Translations under genes and position numbers: made by a program | The notes under the pieces: generated by a model | What the model saw: the letters and a program-made list of their open reading frames with translations, nothing else | Databases searched by the model: none | Told to the model about the DNA's origin: nothing | Source: Glossina fuscipes | Lineage: Eukaryota; Arthropoda; Insecta; Diptera; Glossinidae | Length of the DNA stretch: 64,000 nt | Assembly (NCBI RefSeq): GCF_014805625.2 | Contig: NW_023998564.1 | Span: 2,720,124-2,784,123 of the forward strand | Direction: 5' to 3' | Shown: positions 46,655 through 59,224 of the stretch, in pieces | Layout of the letters: every line of letters begins with the position of its first letter | How positions within the stretch are numbered: position 1 is the first letter of the stretch

Positions 46655-48889
46655 TATTTATTTATTTATTTTTATTTATTCAGTCTAATTCTACTTATAC
46701 ATGAAACTCAAGTAAACAAATAACAGTCGAGTTCAATTGGCACTTAAAGCAAAACTTATATTAAATTAATAATAAAACTTAGTATAAGTACTGTAAAAGA
46801 AATAAGAAGGAAAAAAAGAAAAAAAGCATGTACACAACCAGCATAGAGCCCCACTTACAGCCGGTACAAGACCAAATTGCAAATGAACCCCTAACCCATC
46901 GCAAACATGCATAAGCCTGGCAACCGATGATACTTAACAACAATTCAACAATAATGGACGTCAAAGAGTCCGATAACGAGAATAAGGGATAGACATCATT
47001 TAGGTTCTTGCAAAGAACTATGAGCGGGTTAAACAGATCATAATTATATATATACTGACTAAGCTTAACCAAGATAAAGTGCCTAGAGAAGCGCTTAGGG
47101 ACATTAAAGCTTATTTCACCAAGTAATGAAGGCGAATCATTTGTTACTTTGATTACAAAGAAAGCGGCAAGAACAAACCTACGTTTCTCAAGAGACAGTA
47201 AGGACAGCAGAAGCAACCTATTTTCATAGGGAGGAAGAGAGTCAATCCCAATCCAAGTTTCTAAGGGCAAACAGCAAGAATTGCTTTTGAACAGACTCAA
47301 TTGAATCTGCATAGCACCTATATGAAGGAGACCACACAACCGAGGCGTACTCGGATATAAGTCTAACCAAACACATGTACAGCCTTTTCGAAATATAGGG
47401 ATCATCAAGCATCTTGGACCACCTTTTTATAAAACCAAGCGCGGACCTAGCTTTGCTTATTGAGAGCTCAATATACAAGTTAAAACGTAACCTATGGTCA
47501 TGTAGAACGCCTAAATCTGTGATCGAATCGACGTCACGACGAATCTAAGAAATAACAGGTAATGAATGACTTTCTTCTTGAAAAAGAAAGCTTCTTATAT
47601 TTACCCAGATTTGGTTTCAGATGATTCAAAGAGCACCAAGCAACAAAATTATCCAAGTCACCTTGAAGCTGATGTGATTGCGATTCAACAGAGAAGGAAG
47701 AAAACAGTTTCACAACATCCGTATATATTAAGGTCTGGCTGGAATTAACCACCGAGGGAAGATCGTTAATGTATAAACTAAATAAAATGGGACCTAAATG
47801 GCTGCCTTGAGGTACGCCAGATATAACGGGGAATTCATCCGAGGTGATAAAGTTGAACAAAACCCTGAAGGATCTATTGTGCAAATAAGAGCTTATCCAT
47901 TTCACTAAATAGAAAAGGAAGCCAGAAACTTGGAGTTTAAAGATAAGTAGGTTATGGTTAACCATATCAAATGCTTTGCTTAAATCAGTGTATATCACAT
48001 CTGTGCGAGAGCCACTAGAAAAAGCCTTGAAAACATGACAAGTAAACTCTAACAAGTTAGTGACTGTAGATCGCCCTTTCCGAAAGCGGTGCTGGTGCGG
48101 AGAAATATACGAATTAATGGCAAAGGCCAAATGCTGAGTCACAATTCGCTCGAACAACTTGGACAAGACACTCAACTTGGCTATGCCTCTGTAGTTCTCA
48201 ACAAATTGTCTACTTCGACTCTTGTGGACAGGAATAAGAAAACTACTCTTCCAACACGAAGGGAAAACACCTAAATTCAAGGATAGGTTAAAAGTCTTTG
48301 AGATCACACCACATAACTCGATAGCGCATGATTTAAGTACACATGATGAAACTCCATCAGGCGCTATATTTTAGAGAGCTCAACCCTTTAAAAACATTAT
48401 CTTCAGCAATAACCAAATTAGGAATTGAAACCAGTTATAGGGTATGGGTTGTTTGCGGATAAATCAGAATTAGCAGTCGAAAAGTTTCGAAGGAAGTACT
48501 CAGCGAACAGATTGAGAGATTTCAAAATCATCCGAGGAATCAGACCCTTTAAAAGAAACAAGCGAATGATGTGTGGAAATTTTCCTTTTTGAGTTAACAA
48601 ATTTAAAAAAGCATTTAGGATTAGCGAATAGAGGGGATTTAATGAACTGAAGGTATCTGCAATAATAATGGTGGTTGAGGGAGTTAAATCTGTGCCTTGC
48701 CACGGAGTACGCGAAATAGTCAAGAGCAGAGCCACTGTTCGAATATTTCTTGAATAGCGTGCTTTTTCTGTTCTTGTAATATGTATTTGTCCTATTAAAC
48801 CACGGGGGACGCCTGCTTCGAGCTCGGCACTGCTTTATCGGAACAGATGCAGCAATAGCTAGATTTACTGTATTGTAGAACGATGACAA
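46655..48889 (-). mobile_element. CR1/Jockey-like non-LTR element, 3' portion with RT (copy C1)
   Basis: Minus strand: a linker (48889-48418), then RT (48307-47534) with blocks ENYRGIAKLSVLSKLFERIV, YTDLSKAFDMVNH, GVPQGSHLGPILFSLYINDL, and a catalytic site that reads YTDV instead of YADD. The polymerase is therefore inactive. Late RT codons run on to about 47240, followed by a 3' UTR and a (TAAA)n microsatellite tail (TTTA on the + strand at 46655-46680). A microsatellite tail, rather than poly(A), is typical of CR1-clade elements. Frames are interrupted between domains. Confidence 0.85.
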
Positions 48890-49160
48890 TAAGCTTTCAA
48901 TACTTCCAGTTGAGAAATCAAGCCTTATATATCCTTATATCCTTTCGTTCTTTTCACATTTGCTTTCAATTTTACACAAAGTCACAAAAAACATTTAAAC
49001 ACTTGGCGATCAAACAGACCATCCCCGCTTTAAGAGCAAAAGACTATGGCGGTTACCTGCAGGCATGCAGACAGACCTCGGACTTTTTCTCTCTCTCACT
49101 ATTATAATATTTGCAATTACGTAATAGTAATAGTGAAAAAGAGTAATCTAAAGAAAAATT
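48890..49160 (-). mobile_element. Alternative 5' segment joined to the element
   Basis: These bases are not endonuclease codons, although endonuclease should lie here. The reverse complement matches 63586-63860 nearly base for base, including the junction with element sequence near 48889. So the fusion existed before the two copies separated. Confidence 0.7.
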
Positions 49161-49176
49161 ACTCAGTATTTTATAG

Positions 49177-49392
49177 ATTCGTCGTGACGTCGATTCGATC
49201 ACAGATTTAGGCGCTCTACTTGACTATAGGTTACGTTTTAACTTGTATATTGAGCTCTCAATAAGCAAAGCTAGCTCCGCGCTTGGTTTTATAAAAAGGT
49301 AGTCCAAGATGCTTGATGATCCCTACATTTCGAAAAGGCTGTACATATGTTTGGTTAGAGTTATACCCGAGTACGCCTCGGTTGGGTGGTCT
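49177..49392 (+). mobile_element. Inverted RT-end fragment
   Basis: The reverse complement of 47335-47550 (gattcgtcgtgacgtcgatt, then ttttataaaaaggt.gtccaa). It lies opposite to the flanking copies, so 47.3-49.4 kb contains an inverted repeat. Confidence 0.75.
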
Positions 49393-49397
49393 CTGCC

Positions 49398-51540
49398 ATA
49401 ATAATGGTGGTTGAGGGAGTTAAATCTGTGCCTTGCCACGGAGTACGCGAAATAGTCAAGAGCAGAGCCACTGTTCGAATATTTCTTGAATAGCGTGCTT
49501 TTTCTGTTGTTGTAATATGTATTCGTCCTATTAAATCACGGGCGACGCCTGCTTCGAGCTTGGCACTGCTTTATCGGAACAGATGCAGCAATAGCTAGAT
49601 TTACTGTATTGTAGAACGATGACCACAAGCTTTCAATACTTCCGGTTGAGAAATCAACCCTCATATGTGAAAGACGATGTTTTAGCAATACAATATTGAT
49701 TTTATGAAAATCATAACATTTATTTAAAAAAGTTTGATTTGGCACATTAAGGCAGTTCAACGAACCATCATTCTTATGATGAAAGGAAATGCACATTGAT
49801 GGATGATAAGGGTCCCCAGGTAAACTAAAAGGTGGGCAAAGATTTACGTTAATCCCGGGAAAGTTGGCAAAGCACAGATCAAGCAGTCTACCATTACAAT
49901 TAGGGGTACGATTATATTGACCCAAATTATGATCAAACAATTCACTAAAGAACACAACAGCCCTATCAAACGTTGAAGTAGGAATCAAACAGGCAGAATT
50001 ATCACTCTTACACCAAGTGACTTGAGGCAAGTTGAAGTTACCCAATGCAACGACCAAATCGGTGGGTCTAGATTGCTTGGCCACTTCACAAATGAGGGCA
50101 GCGTGATTCTTGTAAATGGAGATATCAGAATTTGGGGGAATATAGGAGCAGGTTATAAATAGATGTTTATTAGGCATTTTCGCACGAAAGGCGATAAATT
50201 CAACGTCAGGAGAAGTGGGAAATTCTATTAAATTGGACGGGATTGACGCAGATATGGCAATTAATACACCACCACCAATGCGGTTCACTCGATCCTTTCT
50301 GAAGACTTGGAAAGAATTGTGAAAAAGTTCCGACGAATGAAGATCGGGTTTTAGCCAAGTTTCGGTGAAGGCCAAATAGAAAAACTACGTGCTCACTGAA
50401 TAATAAAAAAGTAGAACGAATTTTGAATTTAGGCCCCTAACATTATGTTAAATGAGAGATAATGGACCTGAAGAAACGTTTAGTTTTTTGAAGGCGACAC
50501 GACTATTGCTTTGGTATTACGGGGACGACCTCGATGGATAAGTTCCTTAATTAAGGATCCTACTGGCCACAGTGGTTTGTTTAACAACATATCACTGTTT
50601 TCAGTCGTAACTAGTATTTTAAAAGAGGAGATTGCCCTAGATTGAGAAGGAGTCAGTTTGAAAATGCTAATGCACTTTAAGATGCCTGATGAGACTTTCC
50701 TGCCAGATAACTTTTTATGTTATCCACCGATGTTTCAGGTGCCAGTGTTGACACAAATGCCGTCAAGCAAATTTCATTACTTGAAACAGGAGGGTTCACG
50801 GTTGGGGAGTATATAGATGGCGTTAACGCCCTTGCACCAACAACTTGTGAGACTTGCCCAGTCTGCTGACAAGCGTTCACATTCGAACAGCAAGGGGGAG
50901 AGGATGATTTATTTTTCTCTTTATTATTTAGGCGATGGCGCTTGATTAGAGTGAGTGGCGGCCCTGGGCGGAGATACCCTCGCCACTTCAGCGTAGCTTA
51001 AAACGGAAGGACACTTGCCGGTTTGTTTGTAACTATTTTGTTACCAACAGACTTAGCAATATCGGAAACATTAACGTTCATTTTAAAGTTAGAAGGAGCG
51101 GTAACTTGTACCAACGAATCAGATTTAGAGGAACTCAGAGGTGACGTCCCACACGCCACGCTACGAGTTGTTATTTTTCTGGCTTGGGAAGAAGACGAGC
51201 GCTCAATAAAACGACGCTTATCAAACCTAGACTTAATTAGCTCAAACTTCTCTCACAGGAGTCGAGATTTCTACTCAATTTGTAAAAATCAATGTCCCGC
51301 TGCCTGCAGTCAGGACATGACCATCTTAAGCCTTTAGAAGGGTCAGCAACTGCGTCAGCAGCACGACCGATAATACCGACACACTTTGCACGACCAAAGC
51401 GCTCGCAGACCCAACAAGAAACGAATCTATCCGATTCCGGGCCTGTTTTTACGCGACATGGTGTATATAAGCACTCCATGTCAAGTGAATTATTACGACA
51501 AAAAAGAAAAAAAACTCAAAAGAATCCACTACACTAAGTT
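49398..51540 (-). mobile_element. CR1/Jockey-like element, 5' portion with ORF1 and endonuclease (copy C2)
   Basis: The endonuclease frame (50375-49536) opens FTETWL, with GGGVLIAI and LVVALGNFNLP. The S-D-H triad expected near residue 190 reads P-Y-H, so the enzyme is probably dead. Upstream, minus 51479-51237 encodes a Cys-rich PHD-like finger (CWVC, CVGI, WSCPDCRQRD), and 50880-50677 the ORF1 tail. PHD-bearing ORF1 is known from CR1-type elements. The 3' end of C2 (49398-49620) duplicates 48662-48880 of copy C1, so C1 and C2 are two partial, overlapping copies rather than one element. Confidence 0.75.
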
Positions 51541-53493
51541 TATCTACAAATTTAAGAAAGAGAAAAGCTGTTAACTCCAAAGCAAGAAAAAAACAAAAAA
51601 AACTAGAAAGACAATTACTGTTGCGAGCACAAGTGCTTATCGCAAGAACCAAAATGAAAATCACAAAATTTTAATGTAATTAATGTAATTCTTACACTTT
51701 TACACCTTCAGTAATTTTATATTTTTACAGATACTTAGCTTTAAACGCGTATAAAACGATAAGAAAAATTTAAGCAATAGGACAATCAAAAGCGTACGAT
51801 CTCGCTACCACTTCCTCCTCACTTCAATCACCGTTAACTGAACCGTCATCAGCATTTGAAGAGTGTTCTTCATTTTTTTTTTATTTTCCAAGTCGTCGAC
51901 TTCGTTTCCTTGTTCTTTATCTGAAGTTCCTTCTTCCGTTGCTTTTTGTTCTTCATCTAAAGTTTCTTTTTAGCACTCCTCCGCGGATTAACATTCAATT
52001 CCTTTCTGTTGCATATCATTATCATTTAGACGATTTTTGAAATGATTCCTAAAAAAGACTAATGAGCAACAAAGCAAGAGGTAGCTGATTCCACTTGCTC
52101 CTTTATCGCAGCACGCTGCTTCTGTAATTAACTGAAGTTATTCAAACTTATTAATTAATTTACAGATCATAGCTTGCCTTCGGCAAATGGTTGATTCTCT
52201 TTTCTAAGCGGATTCCAGCGATTCATGCTTCACCCATTCCAAAATTCTTTGTGTACGCCGCTGATGTTGATTAGTCTTACGACTTCCACGGATTTTACCT
52301 AAGCTGTACGCGAAGAAATTTTGAAGTAACTTACGCGATATGAAGAGGGCGACGAATAAAGGTAGTTTCTCTTTACTTAAGGAACTGCGAGTAATAAGCT
52401 TTTCTACACAAGATGGGGGACAATCAATATTCTATATGTCAGGCTTGTTAAAGTCAAAATCAAGTAAGAGAATTTCTAGGCTGTTTACAAGAAAAGGACT
52501 ATGCATGTAGAAAATTGGCAAAGAACAGTGCAGAAGTCGACTAACCCACAGGTTTTCAAACGGCTAATGGCAACAACGTGCTCACATCTGAAAAAGGGAG
52601 AAAAGGTGTGAAAGGCCTCCTAAACGAAAATCATCAAAGTGAAAGTGATGGTGATGTTGAGGATAATTTGCTTTGTATAAAAAATAGTTATTTCTAAAAA
52701 GCAAAGCATGCTGTCTGAAAAAAAGACTTTTAAGACATCTTTGACAAGCAGGAAAGAAGAAGGAGGTTATCCCAGATGGAGCGGCAAATTGTCAGCAGAT
52801 GAGAAAAAGTCGATTATAAAAGTTGAAGAAGAGAAAAGTGAATGGGTTCTTACTCAAGATAATACAAAACAGTTTGCATGTTTATGATGGATGATACACT
52901 ATTGTTAACCCTTGATGCTGAATCGGAACAAACCGTTTTAAAATCTCAAAATACTTGGCAACATTTAAACATCGGGCATTCGACTTCGGTTGGCAGGATT
53001 CGACTAAACGTTACGTCGGGTCGACCAACTTTTATATCTGGTTCTTCCAGCACTTGTATTTGGAAGAAACCACAAAAAGGGAATAGATAATGATCAATGT
53101 AATCTCAGACAGTACAAAGACAACTTCATTGCTAGAAAATGTGACTTATAAATTACAATTCTTATAAACTAACTCAGAATTATTGAGTTATAAATAAAGT
53201 CATAAAAATGATGCACTTGCATTTTTTGCGTTCATTTACTTCCATCAATATGAATAGCTTGAAGTGTGCCACAAAAATGCAATATAAGCAAATTAATATA
53301 AACAACGACGACACACTTCAAGGTACGGATTATGTAACAAACGATATTATTGTCTGTGGTCAGTTATACGAAACAACTACACTTGAATGTGCAAAGCGAG
53401 AGTAACTATCAAGCGAAAATATATGTTCAAATTAAACTTAACAGATTATGAATGAAATAGAATATTTTTATTTAAACTAAACAGTTGTTATTT
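51541..53493. other. Spacer with degenerate coding-like debris
   Basis: Minus strand 51990-51830 reads an acidic stretch (DEEQKATEEGTSDKEQG). The + strand around 52690-53090 reads YPRWSGKLSADEKKSII in one frame and, after a shift, MMDDTLLLTLDAESEQTV and GRIRLNVTSGRPTF in another. Composition suggests old protein-coding DNA broken by frameshifts. I could not identify the source gene. Confidence 0.35.
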
Positions 53494-53871
53494 TTAACGG
53501 TTTTCTGATTGTTTGCGATTCCTTTTCCTTGGTCGCTTTTGCTCTTCTATTACAACATCGTATAAATACATGCCGTAACCGTCTAATTTATTTCGCGGAT
53601 GCTCTGCCCGCAAAATAACCAAAATCTCACCCAGGCCTTTAAAGCGATCTGAGTCATTTAGATTCGATTGACCCTTGGTCGAATCCAACCGTCGTTTCTC
53701 CACTGCCATATAAGTGGCATAAATATGAAGGAATCTGGGAACTCCAGAACTATAGTATGAGCATTTAATTTTAAACTCAACGTTTTCAAAAACAATATAT
53801 AATGAATGTTTGTAATAATTGAACACATACAAAACTGGAACCTCCACTTTTTTGACGCGAAATTTTAACTA
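53494..53871 (-). CDS. Unidentified terminal exon or gene fragment
   Basis: A possible acceptor (gacatttag) near 53872 leads to an open frame of about 125 codons ending in TAA. There is no ATG near its start. The peptide begins with beta-rich sequence (VEVPVLYVFNYYKHSLYIVF), passes FLHIYATYMAVEKRR and GLGEILVILRAEHPRN, and ends in a basic tail (RPRKRNRKQSENR), a likely nuclear-localisation type end. It looks like the last exon of a real gene, but no family was recognised. The 1.3 kb upstream is repeat-rich, so the partner exons are either far off or lost. Confidence 0.4.
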
Positions 53872-55202
53872 AATGTCGTGGGTTCAAATCTCAAGTGCGG
53901 TAAAATAATTTTACAAGTTACCCTAAAATTAGACCGACATAATTTTTATTATCAAATTAAACAAAGCTCTCGCTAATTGCCTGTTGAAAGGCAAAGCACA
54001 GAGTCGCTTATAATATATAAATGATTAAATGCCCAACTAACAACTTAAATTCATTCTTTTAAATGCCCAATAATACAATAAATACAATAAATACAATACG
54101 ATAAATACAATAAACTTCCAGTACTAAATACTAATTATTAACTTTTAACAATTAAATACTAATTATTAACAATTGCATCTTTTTTTTTTGTACCGATTTA
54201 CGTAAAATAACAGCACTGTGCTCTAGAGTTTATTGTTAATGAAAATGGGTGACTTTTGCCGACGGCTTTGAAATTAACATTCTTTCTGTAATTAGCATAG
54301 AGTATTACGTTATTTCTGTAAATAGCATATAGTAAAAAGGCAGAGCTGTAGCTAAATTCTCTGTTAAAACGGCAAAGCCGTCGCTGAATTCTGTTAATTG
54401 CAAAGCCGTCGTTAAATTCTCTGCTAATTACAAATCAATGCAAAAGCATCTGTTAAAATTCTATACAAACAATTTGGCAACTTGACAACAAAAAGTAGCA
54501 ACAGTAGTAGTGAATAAAGCATATAAATAAATAAATAAAGCATGTGGCTTTTCTTTCCTTTTTTAACTTTATTAAAAATGTTTTTATTATAAAAACATAA
54601 AAATAAAATATTAAAAATTAAACGATGCAAGAGTTTTTTTCATTCTGCTGCGGTTAATTACGTAGCAGAATTTCACCCGCAAAATTGGCTGCATCTAAAA
54701 TTCAAAAGCCCGTCCGCTTTGTTTACATTTGTTTACAATTGGGAATAATTCACCGTCGTTTGCAAAAGCAATAGCTATATTTTTTATATCCGATTACCCA
54801 CCCCTTAAGGGCATAAGAATAGAAAAATACTACAGATGTCTCTGACGTTTTTCGCTTTCACGTGTTGTTCAAATATTGTGTTTATTTTTGGTTTTTTAGT
54901 GCTGCAAAAAAAAACTTTTCTTTCTTGCAAAGTCAAGAAAATATTCAAAATCGTAAGTAAAAATAGCAATTATCAAATCTGCTGGTTTCTCCTTTTAAGT
55001 TTTCTTCTCCTATTGTCTTTATCATAGAAATAACCAGGTAAGCCTACATTTTTCTGAGAATTTTGTCCGGAATTTGTCAGTACTATTCTGATCTGATCTA
55101 TTCTTGCCTCTTAGCGAAGGCGTTTCATCAGTGAAATTTCCACAATATACAGGCCGTATCTATTCTTTTTTTACAAACCAAAAAAAGATAAAAAGGGCAG
55201 TT
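53872..55202. other. Spacer with short repeats and the RBM28 5' region
   Basis: Bases 54070-54175 contain repeated aatacaataa and actaattattaac units. Bases 54341-54430 hold about three 30-base imperfect units of (g)gcaaagccgtcg.tgaattct. The final few hundred bases must include the RBM28 promoter and 5' UTR. A T-rich open frame at 54836 is not convincing. Confidence 0.5.
54341..54430. repeat. 30-base imperfect tandem repeat
   Basis: Three successive units built on gcaaagccgtcg, then aattct and gttaatt. A related half-unit (tgccgacggcttt) lies in inverse sense at about 54258. Confidence 0.6.
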
Positions 55203-57606
55203 ATGCTAATGGAAGAGACTTTAGAAAGCAAACCGAATGAGCAAAAGGAGTCGAAAAAAACAAAAATAAAACGTCGTAATCCATTTCGAAGAGAAAAACA
55301 AAAGAAAGAAAAAGAATGTCGTCAAAAAAAAAAAGCCCGTCTGATTGTGCGAAACATCGCCTATAAAGCTACTGACCAGGACTTACGTATACATTTTGGC
55401 CGGTGGGGTGAAATCGAGGAAATAAATCTTTTAAAACGTGCTGACGGTAAATTGGTGGGCTGTGCCTTTATACAATATGCGACAATTAATCAAGCTACAA
55501 AAGCTATATTGAAAGGTAATAATAAAGAATTAATGGGAAGGCCAGTCTTCGTTGACTGGGCTCTAAGTAAAAATGAATACGTGGCTGCTAAACAATGCGA
55601 CTCGCAGAAAGATCCAGAGGAGAAAAGATTTAAAAGTGAATGTAAAGAAGCAGAAATTCAACCACAAACGAATGACAACAATGGGGAAGAAGAGGTTGAA
55701 AATAATGAAGAAAATAACAAAGAGGTAACGTAAGGAGAGCTATAGTGACTCTTAATTAATAAAAACTTGAGTAATTCATAGGATTGTAACAGTAATAGTG
55801 TTGGGGAAAAAGAAAATAAAGGAAAAGCAAACATAGAGAAAGTCATTAAACAAAAAAACATTTCCAATGATGTCAAAGAGCGTTGCACTGTATTTATAAA
55901 AAATTTAGCATTTGATACAGAAGATGCAGATCTACGTAAAGTATGTCGCAAATACGGACCCGTTTCATATGCCATTATCAACAGAGATCCGATATCAGGT
56001 CATTCTAAGGGAACAGCTTTTGTAAAATTCAAATCAAAAGAATCTGCCGATCTGTGTCTACAAGCAGGCTCGGAGTTCACCTTAATGGATGAAATCCTGC
56101 ACCCATATCCAGCCTTGAGCAAAGAGGAAATACGTGAGCACACGAAGGAAAACAAAGAAAGGAAGGAAGGAAAGGATTCGCGTAATTTATACTTAACGAG
56201 AGAAGGTCTCATCATGGCCGGTTCGAATGCAGCAGAAGGTGTTTCGGCTTCGGATATGAATAAGCGTCATAAATTGGAGCAACTGAAAGCCCAAGTACTA
56301 AAAAAATTGAATAGGTAATTAGAATGCCCTTCCAATGGGAAGCTGCTGAAAAGATTTTGGTACCCATCCCGGAAGGATAAAGGGTATATTCATTATGTCC
56401 GTCTATCCGCCTGCATAATGTTCTCTTGGCCGCAAAAATTGAGCTATCGACGTCAAATTGATTTTTTTCTCATGACAAGTAACACTCACGCAAAAAAAAT
56501 TCTAGTAATATATATAAACACCGCCCCCATGCCTATGTAACAAAACCTTTTATTTTGAAAAAAGAAAAAATCAACCGCTCCCAATGCATATTATAGATTA
56601 TGAAAATTTACTTTTTTTACATTTTTTGTATTTCTTAGGATAACGGTGATGGTTATAAAAGATTCGGTTACCACCGAATATAATTTTCTCATTTTCTTTT
56701 TTAGATTTGTCTCGCGTAATCGTTTATCTATCCATAATTTACCATTAAATTATAATAATGATAAGTTGCGTGATATAATTGAAACCTATACCGGATTCAA
56801 GCCCCATGAATGTCGGGTAATGCGCGAGAATAATATTGCACGAGATCACCCCAAAGGTAAGTCTAAAGGATATGGTTTTATGTCATTTAAGACACATCAA
56901 GAAGCGCTGTTAGCTTTGAGGAAACTAAATAATAATCCAAAGATTTTTAGCCAGCAGCACGTAAGTTTTTTATAATGAGAGCTAGTTCTTCGGAAACTTA
57001 AACCTCCTTTTTTTTGATAATTTTCAGCGGCCTATTGTAGCCTTTAGCATAGAAGATCGAGAAGTTCACAGAATTAAAGAAAAACGTACGGAAAAGTCCA
57101 AACTTAATAATCCAACATTTAAGCAAAAGTTGGTAGAACATAAGAGGATGATAGAGCATGGAAAGTTAAGCAAAAAATCGTTTTTGAAAACAGGCCCTAA
57201 GAGTCTGCAAAGTGATGATAAAGACAAATTAAAAAAACATGTAAACAAATTGGAAAAAAGTCAAGCTGCAAGTGGGCAAAAAGTTCATATCATGGCAGAA
57301 GAAGGGGAAGCGTTTGTTGGTGCCACAGCTATGGCGGGAACTTCATTGCGTATGCGTTCCCTCAAAAAGATTAAAGAACAATCTGAAACGCATATGCAGC
57401 GAGTGAAAAATGAAAAAAAGAAAACTAAACAGGAACGCATTAAACAAGCACGTGAAAATAAAATCAGACCGAAGCAAGACTACAATGTGGAAAAAGATGA
57501 TCTAGCATCGTTAGTTAATAAATATAAGAAATTATTGGATAATCGAACCAATGTAGACAATAGTACGGTTAAACTGGCGAAACGTACCAAATGGTACACT
57601 GAGTGA
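55203..57606 (+). CDS. RBM28/Nop4 orthologue, 629 aa nucleolar RRM protein
   Basis: Four exons, 55203-55724, 55782-56314, 56705-56960 and 57028-57606, with GT-AG sites and matching phases (1,890 bases). A Lys/Arg-rich start (to residue 44) leads to an RRM at 45-122 (RLIVRNIAYKA, GCAFIQYA), a second at about 209-285 (CTVFIKNLAFDT, GTAFVKFK) and a third at about 357-447 (LSIHNLPLNYNN, GYGFMSFK), followed by a long basic coiled tail. This order matches RRM2-RRM4 of vertebrate RBM28; vertebrate RRM1 has no counterpart here. RBM28 and yeast Nop4 act in the nucleolus in 60S ribosome assembly. The ATG at 55203 was preferred because the frame upstream has only a TTG. The second intron carries a dispersed repeat. 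A poly(A) signal AATAAA lies at 57721. Confidence 0.9.
56590..56655. repeat. Dispersed repeat end inside RBM28 intron 2
   Basis: Matches 18118-18180 (attatagattatgaaaattta, T-rich spacer, ttaggataacggtgatgg). The insertion probably accounts for this intron's length (390 bases, against 57 and 67 for the others). Confidence 0.6.
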
Positions 57607-59224
57607 AATGTATAGTTATTAATAAGATATTTAGAAAACAATCTTATCTTGTCATCTTTCTGCAACTTTCTTTTTGTTCACCATTCATGGTGCAGAGTAT
57701 ACTGAGTTGTGGACAAAATTAATAAATATTAAGGCAGTCTAAGTCTATTCAGAAAATCATTCTGAATCGCTTGGCATGATAAAAGTGATTCTTTCTCAAC
57801 TTCATTTAGTTCTTGCATATATCCAAACAAACTTGCTATACCCTTACAATATAGAACGTAATTGAAGAAGAAAAAATGTTGATCTTTTGTTTAGTTTTTT
57901 AATAATGAACAGTGGTTCGATACACAGATATTTTAATTTTAATGTAAGAAACAATTTAGTTAGTTTTCATCTACGGCCAACTCTTTTTGACACGTATCGC
58001 ATACTAATAAATTGATTCTTAAACGTGTGCTTTCCGCGTTGAGTGAAATTAGATTTAACCGCCACTGGGCATTGTATGACTGCCGGATTTTTGTCCAAAA
58101 ATAAATTATACAACCAACCTTCAGCATTCTTAAATTGTATCTATGAGCTTATACTACTGAAATCAACTTTTTAATTCATCTGTTCTGGTATTCTCATAAC
58201 CAAATGTTTGCAAGCGGACCGCTCTCTCGCTCACCTTCCACATATCGTCTTATTTTGACAAATCATAAGAAACAATATTATAATCTTTTCTAAAATGATA
58301 AAAAAATTCAGAATCGGGTGGAGAAATTTTTGAACCCATCTATATGGAAACTGAATCTTTACACGATAAGAAAGCATAGTTTTCAATATTTTTTGGCGAA
58401 GATTCGTTCATTATAATAATTTGACATAAAGCTTAACCTTAATCCATGAACCAGGTACCGCTATAGAGATCCTAATGAAAAATAAGGCTTTATATGCCAA
58501 AAAAGTCTATTTTTTAATATCTTATGATGAAAATATTTCCTTAATAAATCGAATCGTAAAGAATTTAAATCCTAGAGATTTATTTGTAGACCGCACCATC
58601 TCTACCGATTTCCATGAAATCTACATCGTATGGTAAAAATCTCATATTTCTTTACAACCTTTTAATTCTTGGTGTTTTTTTAAACTGTTGAATGCATATT
58701 GTTGCCAATTTTATTTAATTTCTAATTTTTTTTATCAAAACAATTTTAAAATTAATTTGCCAACTTTATCTGAAAGTGTCGGTAGTAAAAATCCATCAAA
58801 CGCGACTTGAATCTCTTATATTACATGTCCTTTAAAATTTTCAAAAAAGCTAAAATCCCTATTATAAAAAAAAAAAATGCTGCGGACTTCTAGGAAGAGT
58901 TTAGAGACTTGGTACAACCAAATGTCTCATGTGATTCATATAGAAATATCTCTCTGTAGAGACTACCAATCGAATTAATATTTTGATTTCTTTTGAAAAC
59001 GATGGAGGAAAAGTCAATAAGGCATGTGGGCATTAATCGGTTTCTTTTCCCATGTTTTTAATACGAAATGTAATAAAATGGATTGAAGGTCAATATATAG
59101 CAGGTATTAAGTACTTTTAATTAGCTCTTTTCCATATTTTTAATATGTAATCATTTTTTTTGGTTTTTGAAAAATGTTTATTTTATAATTTTTATCATTC
59201 ACTAACTTTTGCTGCTATTGCAAT
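57607..59224. other. Convergent intergenic region
   Basis: 3' UTRs of RBM28 (+) and ND-19 (-) with AT-rich sequence between them. No additional gene seen. Confidence 0.55.

Noticed and set aside
48883..49107. Frame repeated identically at 63634-63858
   Set aside because: The identity reflects two copies of the same retroelement segment, not a conserved small protein.
53878..53905. tRNA-like T-arm (gggttcaaatctc)
   Set aside because: No D-arm, anticodon arm or acceptor pairing upstream. At most a remnant of a tRNA-derived SINE.
55104..55202. 33-residue N-terminal extension of RBM28
   Set aside because: It would start at TTG and contains no RRM1-like sequence. The ATG at 55203 is the first suitable start.
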